NCBI GenBank assembly: GCA_036277115.1 | Contig: DASUNM010000023.1 | Span: 1,302,001-1,366,000, forward strand | Direction of reading: 5' to 3' | DNA length: 64,000 bases | DNA from: Pyrinomonadaceae bacterium | Lineage (GTDB): Bacteria > Acidobacteriota > Blastocatellia > Pyrinomonadales > Pyrinomonadaceae | Shown here: piece after piece, positions 8,369 through 16,719 of the stretch | How positions within the stretch are numbered: position 1 is the stretch's first letter | Layout: every line of letters begins with the position of its first letter | Notes under the pieces: model-generated | Database searches by the model: none | What the model saw: only the letters and a program-made list of their open reading frames with translations | What the model was told of the DNA's origin: nothing | Position numbers and translations under genes: made by a program

Positions 8369-8730
8369 CCCACTCTCGCTCCGTTCGGCACCTGCTTTTC
8401 AGGAATCGCCAACGCGGGGACCAGTCCATCCGCATAGCCGATATCGAACAGCATTCCTTCGGACACTTCACCCAGCATTTTCTTTGGCGCAAGATTCACG
8501 ACAAATAACGCCTGGCGTCCCTCAATCTCCCTGGGGTTGTCGCGCTCCTGCTTCATTCCGGCGAGTATCGAACGACGATGATCACCAAAGTCCACCGTCA
8601 GCTTTACAAGCTTGTCCGACCCTGCAACATCAATGACCGAGACAATCGTGCCCACGCGGACATCGATTCGTTCGAGATCGGCAAACGCGATCTGCGGCTT
8701 AATAGCAGCCGTCCTAAACTCGTCACTCAT
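8365..8730 (-). CDS. CsaA/MetG C-terminal-like tRNA-binding OB-fold protein
   Basis: A 121-residue stand-alone tRNA-binding domain like CsaA and the C-terminal dimerisation domain of methionyl-tRNA synthetase. Typical features are FADLERIDVRVGTIVSV, the DKLVKLTVDFGD strand and NLAPKKMLGEVSEGML. CsaA has been described as an export-related chaperone, and the MetRS domain binds tRNA. Both ends overlap neighbours by 4 bp (argC stop at 8727-8730, argD start at 8365-8368), so it is embedded in the arg operon. The reason for that placement is unknown. Confidence 0.85.
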   Translation of the reverse strand: MSDEFRTAAIKPQIAFADLERIDVRVGTIVSVIDVAGSDKLVKLTVDFGDHRRSILAGMKQERDNPREIEGRQALFVVNLAPKKMLGEVSEGMLFDIGYADGLVPALAIPEKQVPNGARVG

Positions 8731-9755
8731 GGATTTGTTCCGATCAGCATCAATCCGGTCTCTTCATCCAACCCGAACATCAGGTTCATGTTTTGCACCG
8801 CCTGCCCCGCAGCGCCTTTCACCAGGTTGTCGAGAGCGCTGAACACGACAAGCTGTCGACCGCGTGTGGCAAAGCCAATGTCGCAAAAGTTCGTCGTCTT
8901 GACCCAATTGATGTCCGGCGAGCTGTCCACGAATCGAACGAAGAACGAGTCGCGATAGAAGTCTGCAAACAGATCACGCGCCTCGGTAATCGAGACTTCC
9001 TTTTTTAGTTCGCAGTAGATGGACGCGAAGATGCCGCGCGCCACCGGCAGCGAGTGCGTCATGAAAATGAGTTCGTCGTTCCAATCGCCGATTGATTTCA
9101 GCTCCTGCTCGATTTCCGGTACGTGTTGATGCGTAAACGGCTTGTAGGCGTAGAACGAAGTGCTCCGCTGCGGATGATGTGTGTTCCCCGCGGCTTTGGC
9201 GCCGGAACCAGACGAGCCTGTCTTCGCATCGACGATCACTCGAGACGTCAGGAGATTGTTCGCCACCAGCGGCGCCAATCCCAGCAATGTTGCCGTCGCG
9301 AAACAACCCGGGTTCGCTACGCGATTCGCGTTCCTGAGCGCTTCGCGATTTGTTTCCGTCAGGCCGTAAACGAACTCTGACTGCGCCGTCATTGCGCTCT
9401 GTTCGAAGCCGTAATGTTTGGCGAAGACTTCCGAGTCGCTGAGGCGGAAGTCACCCGACAAATCGATTACCTTCACAGGCGCAGGCAGCCCCGGCGCGAT
9501 ATTCATTGCCTGACCGTGCGGCAAAGCGAAGAACGCACAATCCAGATCCGGAAGTTCTTGCACATCAGCAGGTGCTTTTATGAATTTCAGATCTGTCAGG
9601 CCAAGCAGGTTTTTGTGCACCTCACCAACAGCTTTGCCCGCGTGCTCGTTCGCGGTGACGAACCGAATGTCGGCATGCGGATGCTGCAGCAGAATGCGCA
9701 GCAATTCCGAGCCGCCATAGCCTGAGCCACCAAAGATGCCGATCTTAAGTTTCAT
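8727..9755 (-). CDS. argC: N-acetyl-gamma-glutamyl-phosphate reductase
   Basis: Reduces N-acyl-glutamyl phosphate to the semialdehyde with NADPH, the third pathway step. The Rossmann signature is GIFGGSGYGGSELLR (6-20), and the catalytic cysteine is Cys151 in ANPGCFAT. DLSGDFRL and THSLPVARGI carry other conserved contacts. The length of 342 residues is normal. The stop overlaps the CsaA-like start by 4 bp. Upstream, a 118-bp gap containing a long inverted repeat separates it from the P-loop gene, the only sizeable break between argG and argD, so argC may have its own message or be sensitive to processing there. Confidence 0.95.
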   Translation of the reverse strand: MKLKIGIFGGSGYGGSELLRILLQHPHADIRFVTANEHAGKAVGEVHKNLLGLTDLKFIKAPADVQELPDLDCAFFALPHGQAMNIAPGLPAPVKVIDLSGDFRLSDSEVFAKHYGFEQSAMTAQSEFVYGLTETNREALRNANRVANPGCFATATLLGLAPLVANNLLTSRVIVDAKTGSSGSGAKAAGNTHHPQRSTSFYAYKPFTHQHVPEIEQELKSIGDWNDELIFMTHSLPVARGIFASIYCELKKEVSITEARDLFADFYRDSFFVRFVDSSPDINWVKTTNFCDIGFATRGRQLVVFSALDNLVKGAAGQAVQNMNLMFGLDEETGLMLIGTNP

Positions 9756-9764
9756 GTTCGTTAT

Positions 9765-9916
9765 TTGGAGTGCGACGGCAGAGCGTAGCGGCGACGGCGC
9801 TTTGGATTCGGGCGCGCAACCACGCTTGTAAGCGTTTAGCCGAAGACTTTCGGCTCACTCAATCAATGCCATCTAAACCAAAGCGTCGCCGCTACGCTCT
9901 GCCGGCGCACTCCTAA
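9765..9916. repeat. Long inverted repeat whose right arm encodes a C-terminus
   Basis: The left arm 9765-9805 and right arm 9878-9916 are about 40 bp and mostly complementary, sharing GGCAGAGCGTAGCGGCGACG. The loop holds two further hairpins: ACGCTT/AAGCGT at 9822-9835 and AGCCGAA/TTCGGCT at 9838-9855. The right arm lies inside the P-loop gene and supplies its last residues and stop codon. Confidence 0.85.
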
Positions 9917-10937
9917 CTTTGTCTTTGACTACATCCCAAAGCTTCGCGCCATTTCGCCTCACATTCGCTGCCGGCACACCGAACTCGCGCTCGATGTAGT
10001 CTTCGCCCATTTGCGAATCGGTGACTGAGCCGGCCACGAGATCGACGTTCATGCCGCGCCGGCGCAACAACTCGATTCCACCCCACGCAGCCACATAATC
10101 AGACGCGCAGAAAACCAGCGCCGCAATCGCTGCGCGCAACTCGTCGTCTTCGAAAATCGACTCGACCGAGTAACCACCAAGTATTCCGTCACCGAGTTCG
10201 ATCACAATCAAATCCGGCGCGCTTTCGTTCAGCCGCGAGATGATCGACTTCGCGACGGGCGCCAAATCGCCCGCGCCGACGGTTGACGGCAAACCACAAT
10301 CGAGAAAGCTGGCGGTGGCAATCGCGCCATGGTCCTGCATGTTCAGCGTGTCGCGGAGACAGGCGACGCCGGAAAGTTTCGCGGCCGCGATGCGCAGCCC
10401 AGCACGCGTGCCCAACTGAATAATTTCCGTCGCCGCGTACGTCTTGCCGCTGTTCATGCACGCACCCGCGATGACAACAAGCGGCGCGGTCGGCCCCAGA
10501 GTGTCTCGCGCAGGCAGCGCCACATCAGCGATGTTTTGGATTGAGCCGCCACCGTTTACAGCAAGGCCAAGCACCTCAACTTTGATCGCGTCATTCAGAC
10601 TCGAGTGATGGCCACTGCATTGCCCAATTACTCCGCCAAGATTCAGAAGGTGAAGTTCATGTCCGGCTTTCACCGTCTCAGGCACATCGCCGACGAAGCC
10701 TTTCAGCGCGCGGCGACGACCCAGCACGCCGGCGACGACATCGCCCGGATTAACTTTCGCCAACCTGCCGGTCGGCAGCTCGAGCATGTTGTACGTCGCG
10801 TTGTCAGTGAGCGCGCGCACGACGACTACGTCGCCGGCTCGTGCCGTGCCATTCGACGGAACGATGGTCACCGTGCGAGCCAAATTGAGCGGCGACGTCG
10901 CTGATCCGATCTTGTCTATTTCGATAGTTTGTTTCAT
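9873..10937 (-). CDS. P-loop protein of unknown role in the arginine operon (possibly DUF1611-like)
   Basis: A 354-residue cytoplasmic protein. Residues 20-145 form a beta-rich N-terminal domain. From about 150 comes a BioD/MobB-type P-loop domain with [13 protein letters not shown] (Lys165, Thr166), a LSGVACLRD segment and an acidic strand LIVIELGDG. This layout recalls DUF1611 proteins, whose member DgcN acetylates D-glutamate, but I cannot confirm membership. No argA or argJ lies in the window, so a role in making N-acylglutamate is an attractive but unproven idea. The start overlaps the argG stop by 4 bp. The last 13-14 residues ([12 protein letters not shown] and nearby) are encoded by an inverted-repeat arm, so the native C-terminus was probably replaced or extended. 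Confidence 0.75.
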   Translation of the reverse strand: MKQTIEIDKIGSATSPLNLARTVTIVPSNGTARAGDVVVVRALTDNATYNMLELPTGRLAKVNPGDVVAGVLGRRRALKGFVGDVPETVKAGHELHLLNLGGVIGQCSGHHSSLNDAIKVEVLGLAVNGGGSIQNIADVALPARDTLGPTAPLVVIAGACMNSGKTYAATEIIQLGTRAGLRIAAAKLSGVACLRDTLNMQDHGAIATASFLDCGLPSTVGAGDLAPVAKSIISRLNESAPDLIVIELGDGILGGYSVESIFEDDELRAAIAALVFCASDYVAAWGGIELLRRRGMNVDLVAGSVTDSQMGEDYIEREFGVPAANVRRNGAKLWDVVKDKVRSAPAERSGDALV

Positions 10938-12133
10938 CGCCCACCTCCCAGTCGCAAGCGCAGCGCATTCAGCTTGATGAATCCTTCCGCGTCGCGTTGG
11001 TTGTAAACCGTGTCCGCTTCAAAGGTCGCAATGCGCTCGTCGTAGAGCGAATGTGGCGAACGGCGACCGGCGACAATTACATTTCCGCGATACAGCTTCA
11101 GCCGCACGTCACCCGTTACAGCAACCTGGGTCTCGTCGATCATCTTGCGCATCAAGTCGAATTCGGGCGCAAACCAAAAGCCGTAATAAACATTTTCGGC
11201 GAACTTAACTCCGAGCGAATCCCGCAAGTGCATCACCTCACGATCCATCGTGATGGATTCCAAAGCGCGATGCGCGGTCTGCAAGATCGTCACGCCCGGC
11301 GTTTCATACACGCCGCGTGACTTCATGCCTACGAACCGATTCTCAACCAGATCGACGCGGCCTATTCCGTGCACGCCGCCCATTTCGTTCAGCTCTGAAA
11401 GCAGCGAAACCGGATCCAACTGTTCGCCATTCACGGAAACCGGCTCGCCTTTTTCAAATCCAATCTCAACATACTCGGCCTCATCTCTGGCGCGTTCGGG
11501 CGACACCGTCATCTGGAAGATGTTCTCGGGCGGTTCCGCCCAGGGGTCTTCGAGAATCCCTCCTTCGTAAGAAACATGCATCAGGTTCCTATCGGTCGAG
11601 TACGGTTTATCGATCGTCGCCGTCACCGGGATTCCATAGCTCTCGGCGTAAGCAATCAGATCTGTGCGGCCGCCGAACTCCCACTCGCGCCAGGGCGCAA
11701 TGACTTTGATATCAGGCTGCAACGCGTAGTAAGTGAGTTCGAACCGCACCTGGTCATTTCCCTTGCCGGTCGCGCCGTGAGCCACCGCGTCGGCGTTTTC
11801 CTGACGGGCGATCTCAATCTGGCGCTTCGCGATTACGGGCCGAGCCAACGAAGTGCCCATCAAATACACGCCTTCATAAACGGCGTTCGCTTTGACGGAT
11901 GTCCACACGTAATCGCGCACGAACTCTTCGCGCAGGTCCTCGATGTACAACTTCGAGGCACCGGTCGCCTTGGCCTTTTCTTCGAGCCCGTCCATCTCAG
12001 CGCCCTGACCAACATCGGCGCAGTAGCAGACGATCTCGCACTGATACTTCTCTTTCAGCCAGTGCAGCATGATCGACGTGTCGAGCCCACCCGAGTAGGC
12101 CAGAACGATCTTATTTATTGTTTTGCTAGTCAT
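10934..12133 (-). CDS. argG: Argininosuccinate synthase
   Basis: Joins citrulline and aspartate with ATP hydrolysis to AMP, the penultimate arginine step. The N-terminal ATP pyrophosphatase loop is AYSGGLDTS (12-20). [25 protein letters not shown] and [17 protein letters not shown] are hallmark substrate-binding segments. The length of 399 residues matches the bacterial family. It lies 48 bp downstream of argR on the same strand and overlaps the next gene by 4 bp. Because the upstream pathway makes acyl-citrulline, a deacylase must act before this enzyme; none is in the window. Confidence 0.97.
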   Translation of the reverse strand: MTSKTINKIVLAYSGGLDTSIMLHWLKEKYQCEIVCYCADVGQGAEMDGLEEKAKATGASKLYIEDLREEFVRDYVWTSVKANAVYEGVYLMGTSLARPVIAKRQIEIARQENADAVAHGATGKGNDQVRFELTYYALQPDIKVIAPWREWEFGGRTDLIAYAESYGIPVTATIDKPYSTDRNLMHVSYEGGILEDPWAEPPENIFQMTVSPERARDEAEYVEIGFEKGEPVSVNGEQLDPVSLLSELNEMGGVHGIGRVDLVENRFVGMKSRGVYETPGVTILQTAHRALESITMDREVMHLRDSLGVKFAENVYYGFWFAPEFDLMRKMIDETQVAVTGDVRLKLYRGNVIVAGRRSPHSLYDERIATFEADTVYNQRDAEGFIKLNALRLRLGGGR

Positions 12134-12181
12134 CTCTTCGTGATGTCAGTAGTCGTCAGTGGTCTGTGGTAACTGACTGAC

Positions 12182-12595
12182 CTACCCAAACATCTCCCAA
12201 ATCTTTTTCATCGCTGTGCGCTGTGATTTCTGATCGTGTGTCGCAATGAAGATTGTGTCTTCGCCGGCCAGCGTGCCGACAATCTCTTCAATCGCGGCGT
12301 CGTCAATCTCGACGGCGACCGAGGAAGCCCGCCCGGGCAAACACTTCGCAATCACCAGCACGTCACCGGCAATGTCCAAACTGACCAACCCGCGCGCCGC
12401 GTCGCCATTCGCCTGTGGCAGCGCGTAAAACCCGTGATGCTTGACGACGCCGAGTTCATCCAGATCGCGCGAGACGCTGGATTGCGTCGCCGGCACGCCC
12501 GAACGCTCGAGTTCCGCGCGAAGCGCCTCCTGCGTGCCAATGCGCTTCGCCCGAATAAGATTTAGAATGCGCTTCTGTCGTTCTCGCTTTATCAT
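12182..12595 (-). CDS. argR: Arginine repressor
   Basis: A 137-residue transcription factor that binds ARG boxes as a hexamer when arginine is present. The N-terminal winged helix is seen as TQSSVSRDLDELGVVKHHGFYALP. The C-terminal oligomerisation and arginine-binding domain carries GEDTIFIAT, a form of the usual GTDTIF. It is the first gene of the minus-strand arg operon and diverges from argH across an 83-bp gap with TGCA-containing inverted repeats, so it probably regulates both directions. Confidence 0.93.
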   Translation of the reverse strand: MIKRERQKRILNLIRAKRIGTQEALRAELERSGVPATQSSVSRDLDELGVVKHHGFYALPQANGDAARGLVSLDIAGDVLVIAKCLPGRASSVAVEIDDAAIEEIVGTLAGEDTIFIATHDQKSQRTAMKKIWEMFG

Positions 12596-12627
12596 CGCGA
12601 AGGCCGCCGGTTCTTCAGACGCTTGCT

Positions 12628-12683
12628 AATGCACAATAGTTGCATTTTATTCGCATAGCTGCATAAACTACAGGAATTATGCA
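12628..12683. promoter_or_regulatory. Candidate ArgR operators between argR and argH
   Basis: AATGCA (12628-12633) and TGCATT (12641-12646) form one inverted repeat. TGCATAA (12660-12666) and TTATGCA (12677-12683) form a second, perfect one that covers the argH start codon. The spacing resembles paired ARG boxes, though the half-site differs from the E. coli TGAAT consensus. Assignment rests on position and symmetry only. Confidence 0.4.
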
Positions 12684-14067
12684 CGATGGTCAATCGCAGA
12701 AACTGTGGGGAGGCCGCTTCACCGGGCAGGCGGATCGCGGGTTTGCCGAATTCAATCAGTCGTTTTCGTTCGACCGCCGGCTATTCGAAGCGGACGTGCG
12801 GGCCAGCATTGCGCATTGCGAAGGCCTGTTCAGCGCCGGCGTCCTGACGGCTGCTGAAGCCGAACAGATCAAATCCGCTCTCCACGGAATCGGCGAAGCG
12901 GGGAAAACGAATCCGAATTATTTCGAAGAGCTACCGTCGGAGGATGTGCATTCGTTTGTTGAAGCTCGGCTGGTGCAGATGATCGGCGACGCCGGCCGCA
13001 AGCTGCACACGGGCCGCAGCCGGAACGATCAAGTGGCAACTGATCTGCGTCTCTGGCTGCGCGACGAAATTGATGGACTGCACGATTCGCTGCGCGACAC
13101 TGGGGTTGCTCTGCTTGATTTCGCGGAAGCCAATCAAAAGGTCGTGCTTCCCGGTTACACTCACCTGCAAAGGGCCCAACCAATTCTGTTGGCACACTGG
13201 TGTCTCGCTTACTTCGAAATGTTCGCGCGCGACCGCGATCGGCTTGCGGACGTTCGTGAACGAGTTAACGTGCTGCCACTCGGTTCCGCCGCCCTGGCGG
13301 GAACCTCTTATGCAATCGATCGCGAGGCCGTCACCCTCGCGCTTGGATTCGACTCAGTCTCACGGAACAGCCTGGATGCGGTCAGTGATCGCGACTTCGT
13401 CATTGAGTTCGTCAGCATGGCGTCGCTAACCATGATGCATCTCTCGCGCTTGGCCGAAGACATCATTCTCTACTCGACAACGGAATTTGGATTTTTCGAA
13501 TTAGGCGACGCGGTAGCCACGGGTTCAAGCCTGATGCCTCAAAAGAAGAATCCCGATTCGATGGAACTGGTGCGCGGAAAAGCGGGACGGGTCTTTGGCC
13601 ATCTCAACTCCTTGTTGACGACGATGAAAGGTTTGCCGCTCGCCTATAACAAAGACATGCAGGAAGACAAAGAGGCGCTGTTCGACACAGTTGATACGTT
13701 AAGCGCCTGCCTCGCGGTCACCGCGACCGTGCTGCGAAACATCCGTGTGAACCAGGTTCGCGCGCGCGAATCCGCAACCCGCGGCTACCTCAATGCGACT
13801 GAACTGGCGGATTATCTCGTGAGCAAAGGCCTGGCGTTTCGCGAAGCGCATGAAACTGTCGGACGAATGGTGATGCACGCGATGGCGCGCGGAGCAGAGT
13901 TGGATCAACTTACGATTGATGAAATGAAATCCTTTGCGCCTGCAATCGAAGATGACGTCTTCGAATCGCTTTCACTTGAAAGAACACTCGCATCCAAATC
14001 ACAGATCGGCGGCACCTCGCCGGAGCGTGTCGCCGCGGAGCTTCAATCAGCCCGAGCCCGGTGCTGA
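12679..14067 (+). CDS. argH: Argininosuccinate lyase
   Basis: Splits argininosuccinate to arginine and fumarate. The fumarase-superfamily signature is SSLMPQKKNPDSMELVRGKAGR; other conserved parts are KLWGGRF at the N-terminus, SFVEARL and HTGRSRNDQVATDLRLW. At 462 residues it is normal and has no fused acetyltransferase domain, unlike the ArgHA fusions that also perform the first pathway step. It is transcribed away from argR, and its start codon lies within a palindrome that may be an ArgR site. Two G+C-rich palindromes follow the stop. Confidence 0.97.
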   Translation: MHDGQSQKLWGGRFTGQADRGFAEFNQSFSFDRRLFEADVRASIAHCEGLFSAGVLTAAEAEQIKSALHGIGEAGKTNPNYFEELPSEDVHSFVEARLVQMIGDAGRKLHTGRSRNDQVATDLRLWLRDEIDGLHDSLRDTGVALLDFAEANQKVVLPGYTHLQRAQPILLAHWCLAYFEMFARDRDRLADVRERVNVLPLGSAALAGTSYAIDREAVTLALGFDSVSRNSLDAVSDRDFVIEFVSMASLTMMHLSRLAEDIILYSTTEFGFFELGDAVATGSSLMPQKKNPDSMELVRGKAGRVFGHLNSLLTTMKGLPLAYNKDMQEDKEALFDTVDTLSACLAVTATVLRNIRVNQVRARESATRGYLNATELADYLVSKGLAFREAHETVGRMVMHAMARGAELDQLTIDEMKSFAPAIEDDVFESLSLERTLASKSQIGGTSPERVAAELQSARARC

Positions 14068-14074
14068 CTTTCTC

Positions 14075-14160
14075 CCCCCTCTCCGCATGCGGAGAGGGGG
14101 TCGGGGGTGAGGACGTGACGCGCGTTACCCCACCCTAACCCTCCCCGCAGGCGGGGAGGG
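14075..14160. repeat. Pair of G+C-rich perfect palindromes after argH
   Basis: 14075-14100 is a perfect 26-bp palindrome centred on GCATGC. 14139-14148 and 14151-14160 form a 10-bp perfect stem with a 2-base loop (CCCTCCCCGC/GCGGGGAGGG). They may end argH transcription, but no T-tract follows. Confidence 0.75.
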
Positions 14161-14174
14161 AGACGTCTCACATC

Positions 14175-14846
14175 ATGTTCTTCCTTACGACTGAAACACT
14201 CGATCGCAAAGAGGCCATCCGCCGGTTAAACCTTATCGTCGGCAAGGATCTGCGCGCGATGGCCGACGAATACCAGATTGCAGTCTGGAAGAACGGCCGG
14301 AAGAACAAAGGATGGGCAGGTCTGGTGCTCGAACGCTACCTCGGGCTGGCGCAAAACTCGCGGCAGGCGCCGGACTTCGGCAACTGGGATTTGAAGCTCG
14401 TGGCACTGCACTATGCGCGCGACGGCTCGCTCCGCGTCAAAGAATCGATGGCTATCACCATGCTCGAGCCGACCGAAATGCTCGGCAGCAAGTTCGAGGA
14501 CAGCCACTTGTATGACAAGCTGCGGAGTTTGGTGGCAGTCGGACGAATCTACGAAAGTGCGGAAGAAAAACGTTCGATCCTGCACTCGGCGGCTGAGTTC
14601 GATCTCGATAATCCTAAGATTCGTGACCAGGTCGTGGCAGATTACGAAACGATTCGTGCGCAAATTCGGAGCGCTGGAATCGAATCCGTCACCGGAAACC
14701 TGGGTAAGCTGGTGCAGGCGCGGACGAAAGGCCCCGGCCACGGCAGCACTTCGCGCGCCTTCTACGCGCGGCCGGTTTTCGTCGCGCACATTCTGAATTT
14801 GCAAAAGCTGGCGCGGATGCCCAGAGTATTTGGGGACTCTGTTTGA
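14175..14846 (+). CDS. MutH/Sau3AI-family endonuclease
   Basis: A 223-residue protein close in length to E. coli MutH (229). The PD-(D/E)xK active site can be traced: Glu53 in LVLERYLG, Asp67 in APDFGN, then Asp72-Leu-Lys74, with Asp where MutH has Glu77. The GWAGLVLERYLG and C-terminal SRAFYARPVFVAHIL segments also follow MutH. MutH nicks unmethylated GATC during mismatch repair, while Sau3AI, a longer relative, is a restriction enzyme for the same site. No methylase, mutS or mutL is near, so its role is uncertain. It lies 107 bp after argH and 87 bp before a subtilase on the same strand. No convincing Shine-Dalgarno is visible. Confidence 0.8.
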   Translation: MFFLTTETLDRKEAIRRLNLIVGKDLRAMADEYQIAVWKNGRKNKGWAGLVLERYLGLAQNSRQAPDFGNWDLKLVALHYARDGSLRVKESMAITMLEPTEMLGSKFEDSHLYDKLRSLVAVGRIYESAEEKRSILHSAAEFDLDNPKIRDQVVADYETIRAQIRSAGIESVTGNLGKLVQARTKGPGHGSTSRAFYARPVFVAHILNLQKLARMPRVFGDSV

Positions 14847-14921
14847 CTGGAGCGCAAGCGTCCCCGCTTGCAGCGTACGATCTCTCCGCGGCGTGCAAGC
14901 GAGACGCCTGCGCTCCAGTCT
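14846..14921. repeat. 76-bp inverted-repeat element (ACTGGAGCGC family), copy 1
   Basis: Arms of 28 and 27 bases (14846-14873 and 14895-14921) match with one substitution and one small indel. The element touches the stop of the MutH-like gene and ends just before the subtilase start. A related copy is at 30314-30378. Confidence 0.8.
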
Positions 14922-14933
14922 TAAACCTTACAA

Positions 14934-16280
14934 ATGACTGAGACGGAATCATTACTTGAGGCGGAACTCGCGAAAACCTGTTCGCTCTGCGACCGGATGG
15001 CCCAGGGGCCCATTCTTTCAGTGAATGTCCTGCCTGAAAACATCCGCTCGATCCTGCAATCGAACGCAAAGAATGCCGAGACGATCTGCGCGCGCTGTAT
15101 TGAACTGTTCACGCGAGCACAACGGCAGATCGAGTCGCATCAGACAGTGTTCGAACAAAACGCTTTCGTTTTGCCGACGCCGCTGCGCATGGATGCCGAT
15201 GAACGCTTCACCGGCCGCGGCGTCACGATGGCGTTTCTGGACTCGGGTTTCTACGCGCATCAGGACCTGATCGAACCACGAAAACGAATCGTTGCTTACC
15301 ACAGCCTTTTCGCCACAGATGGCGACGAAACGTCACTGCACACGGCCGATGTCGCCAGCTGGCACGGCATGATGACCTCGGTAGTCGCGGCCGGCAGCGG
15401 CGCGCTTTCGGACGGCGTTTACCGCGGCATCGCGTCAGAAGCCGACTTAGTCCTGGTGAAGATCGGTTTGACCGGAAGAATCTCAGAGGACCAAATTCGC
15501 CGGGGTCTCGAGTGGGTTTTGGAGCACCGCGAACAACACAACATCAGGGTCGTGAATATCTCCGCGGGCGGTGACTTTGATGAAAGTTACTTAACGAACG
15601 AGCTTTCGCAAACAGTCGAAGCATGCGCGCGTAAAGGTCTGACTATCGTTTGCGCGGTTGGCAACGCGGGCCACATTCCCGGTCATCCCGTTTTGCCACC
15701 CGCGAGTGCGCCATCGTGCATCGCGGTCGGTGGGCTCGACGATCAAAACTCAACGGATCGCGCGCGGCGCGGAATGTATCGCTCGTCCTACGGTCCAACA
15801 ATTGATGGATTCCAAAAGCCCGAGGTCATCGCGCCGGGCATCTGGGTCGCGGCGCCGATCCTGCCGCACACGCCGACGGCTGAGGAAGCCGAGTTGTACG
15901 GGAAACTCGATGCGGCAACGGACGAAGACTTGCCGGACTTGATCGCCGCGAATCGTGGCGTCGACAAAGATCTCGATCAGGCCGCCAGCCTGCGCCTACC
16001 CTTGTTGCGCCAGCTAATCACCATCAAGCTGCGCGAAGGCAACGTCATCAATGAACATTACAAGTACGTCGATGGAACGTCGTTCGCCGCGCCCATCGTT
16101 TCGGCAATTATTGCGTGCATGTTGGAAGCGAATTCGAAGCTGACGCCGCAGCAAATCAAGCGAATACTCATTGGCACGGCCGAACGAGTGCCGGACGTCG
16201 AAGTCGATCGGCAGGGCTGGGGCGTGGTAAACGCGCGGCGCGCCGTTGAAGTGGCCACAGAGTTAGGGGGTAGAGGTTAG
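14934..16280 (+). CDS. Cytoplasmic subtilisin-like (S8) protease with N-terminal CxxC pairs
   Basis: A 448-residue serine protease. The triad is Asp103 (AFLDSGFYAH), His144 (SWHGMMTSVVAAG) and Ser383 (DGTSFAAP), with oxyanion Asn244 (VGNAG). There is no signal peptide. The first 60 residues instead hold two cysteine pairs, Cys16-x-x-Cys19 and Cys52-x-x-Cys55, suggesting a zinc-binding domain rather than a propeptide. An insertion at about 312-375 separates the last catalytic block. It follows the MutH-like gene with only an inverted repeat between, so the two may be co-transcribed. Catalytic residues are intact; the substrate is unknown. Confidence 0.9.
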   Translation: MTETESLLEAELAKTCSLCDRMAQGPILSVNVLPENIRSILQSNAKNAETICARCIELFTRAQRQIESHQTVFEQNAFVLPTPLRMDADERFTGRGVTMAFLDSGFYAHQDLIEPRKRIVAYHSLFATDGDETSLHTADVASWHGMMTSVVAAGSGALSDGVYRGIASEADLVLVKIGLTGRISEDQIRRGLEWVLEHREQHNIRVVNISAGGDFDESYLTNELSQTVEACARKGLTIVCAVGNAGHIPGHPVLPPASAPSCIAVGGLDDQNSTDRARRGMYRSSYGPTIDGFQKPEVIAPGIWVAAPILPHTPTAEEAELYGKLDAATDEDLPDLIAANRGVDKDLDQAASLRLPLLRQLITIKLREGNVINEHYKYVDGTSFAAPIVSAIIACMLEANSKLTPQQIKRILIGTAERVPDVEVDRQGWGVVNARRAVEVATELGGRG

Positions 16281-16485
16281 GGTTTCAGATGCTGGAGTGA
16301 GACAACTTCCCTCACACACACTTATTCAAGAATTGGGTTTTGCCTGCTGTATTACTGGAGTCTGACCGTATCTACACCAAAATCGCCACACCCTACACCT
16401 CACGCTCCTAGACATCGACTTCACCGCTGTGACAGAATTCGCTTAACGCAATCCGCGATACGCAAGAGGAGCAAATTAGAGTTTG

Positions 16486-16719
16486 ATGTCCGAAAACGAA
16501 TCCGCACCGGCTACCGCCGCGCCTCCATCATCAGAAGACGAGATCACTTATCAGGCCGTCGAGAAAGACGGCGTCGTCACGGCGATTTGGGAGATGAAGG
16601 GCCGCAAACACGTTCGCACGATCGATCCGCGTTCACGCCAGGGCCGGGAAATCCTGAACCTCTACACGACTGAAGAAGTAGATCACACTGCGAGCGAAGC
16701 AGCGAGCTCTTCGTCCTAA
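16486..16719 (+). CDS. Small acidic hypothetical protein
   Basis: A 77-residue protein starting at the ATG at 16486, preceded by GAGGAG at suitable distance; the TTG three bases upstream is not needed. The Ser/Ala/Glu-rich ends flank a short core (ITYQAVEKDGVVTAIWEMKGRKHVRTI) that looks like a small beta structure. It overlaps the stop of the convergent dehydrogenase by 4 bp. No family is recognised. Confidence 0.65.
   Translation: MSENESAPATAAPPSSEDEITYQAVEKDGVVTAIWEMKGRKHVRTIDPRSRQGREILNLYTTEEVDHTASEAASSSS

Noticed and set aside
12134..12181. GTCAGT-type tandem repeats between argR and argG
   Set aside because: Only short degenerate units in 48 bases; too little to call an element.
16263..16410. 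Possible inverted repeat after the subtilase
   Set aside because: Arms TTAGGGGGTAG and CACCCTACACCTCAC pair poorly; it could be chance in a short gap.
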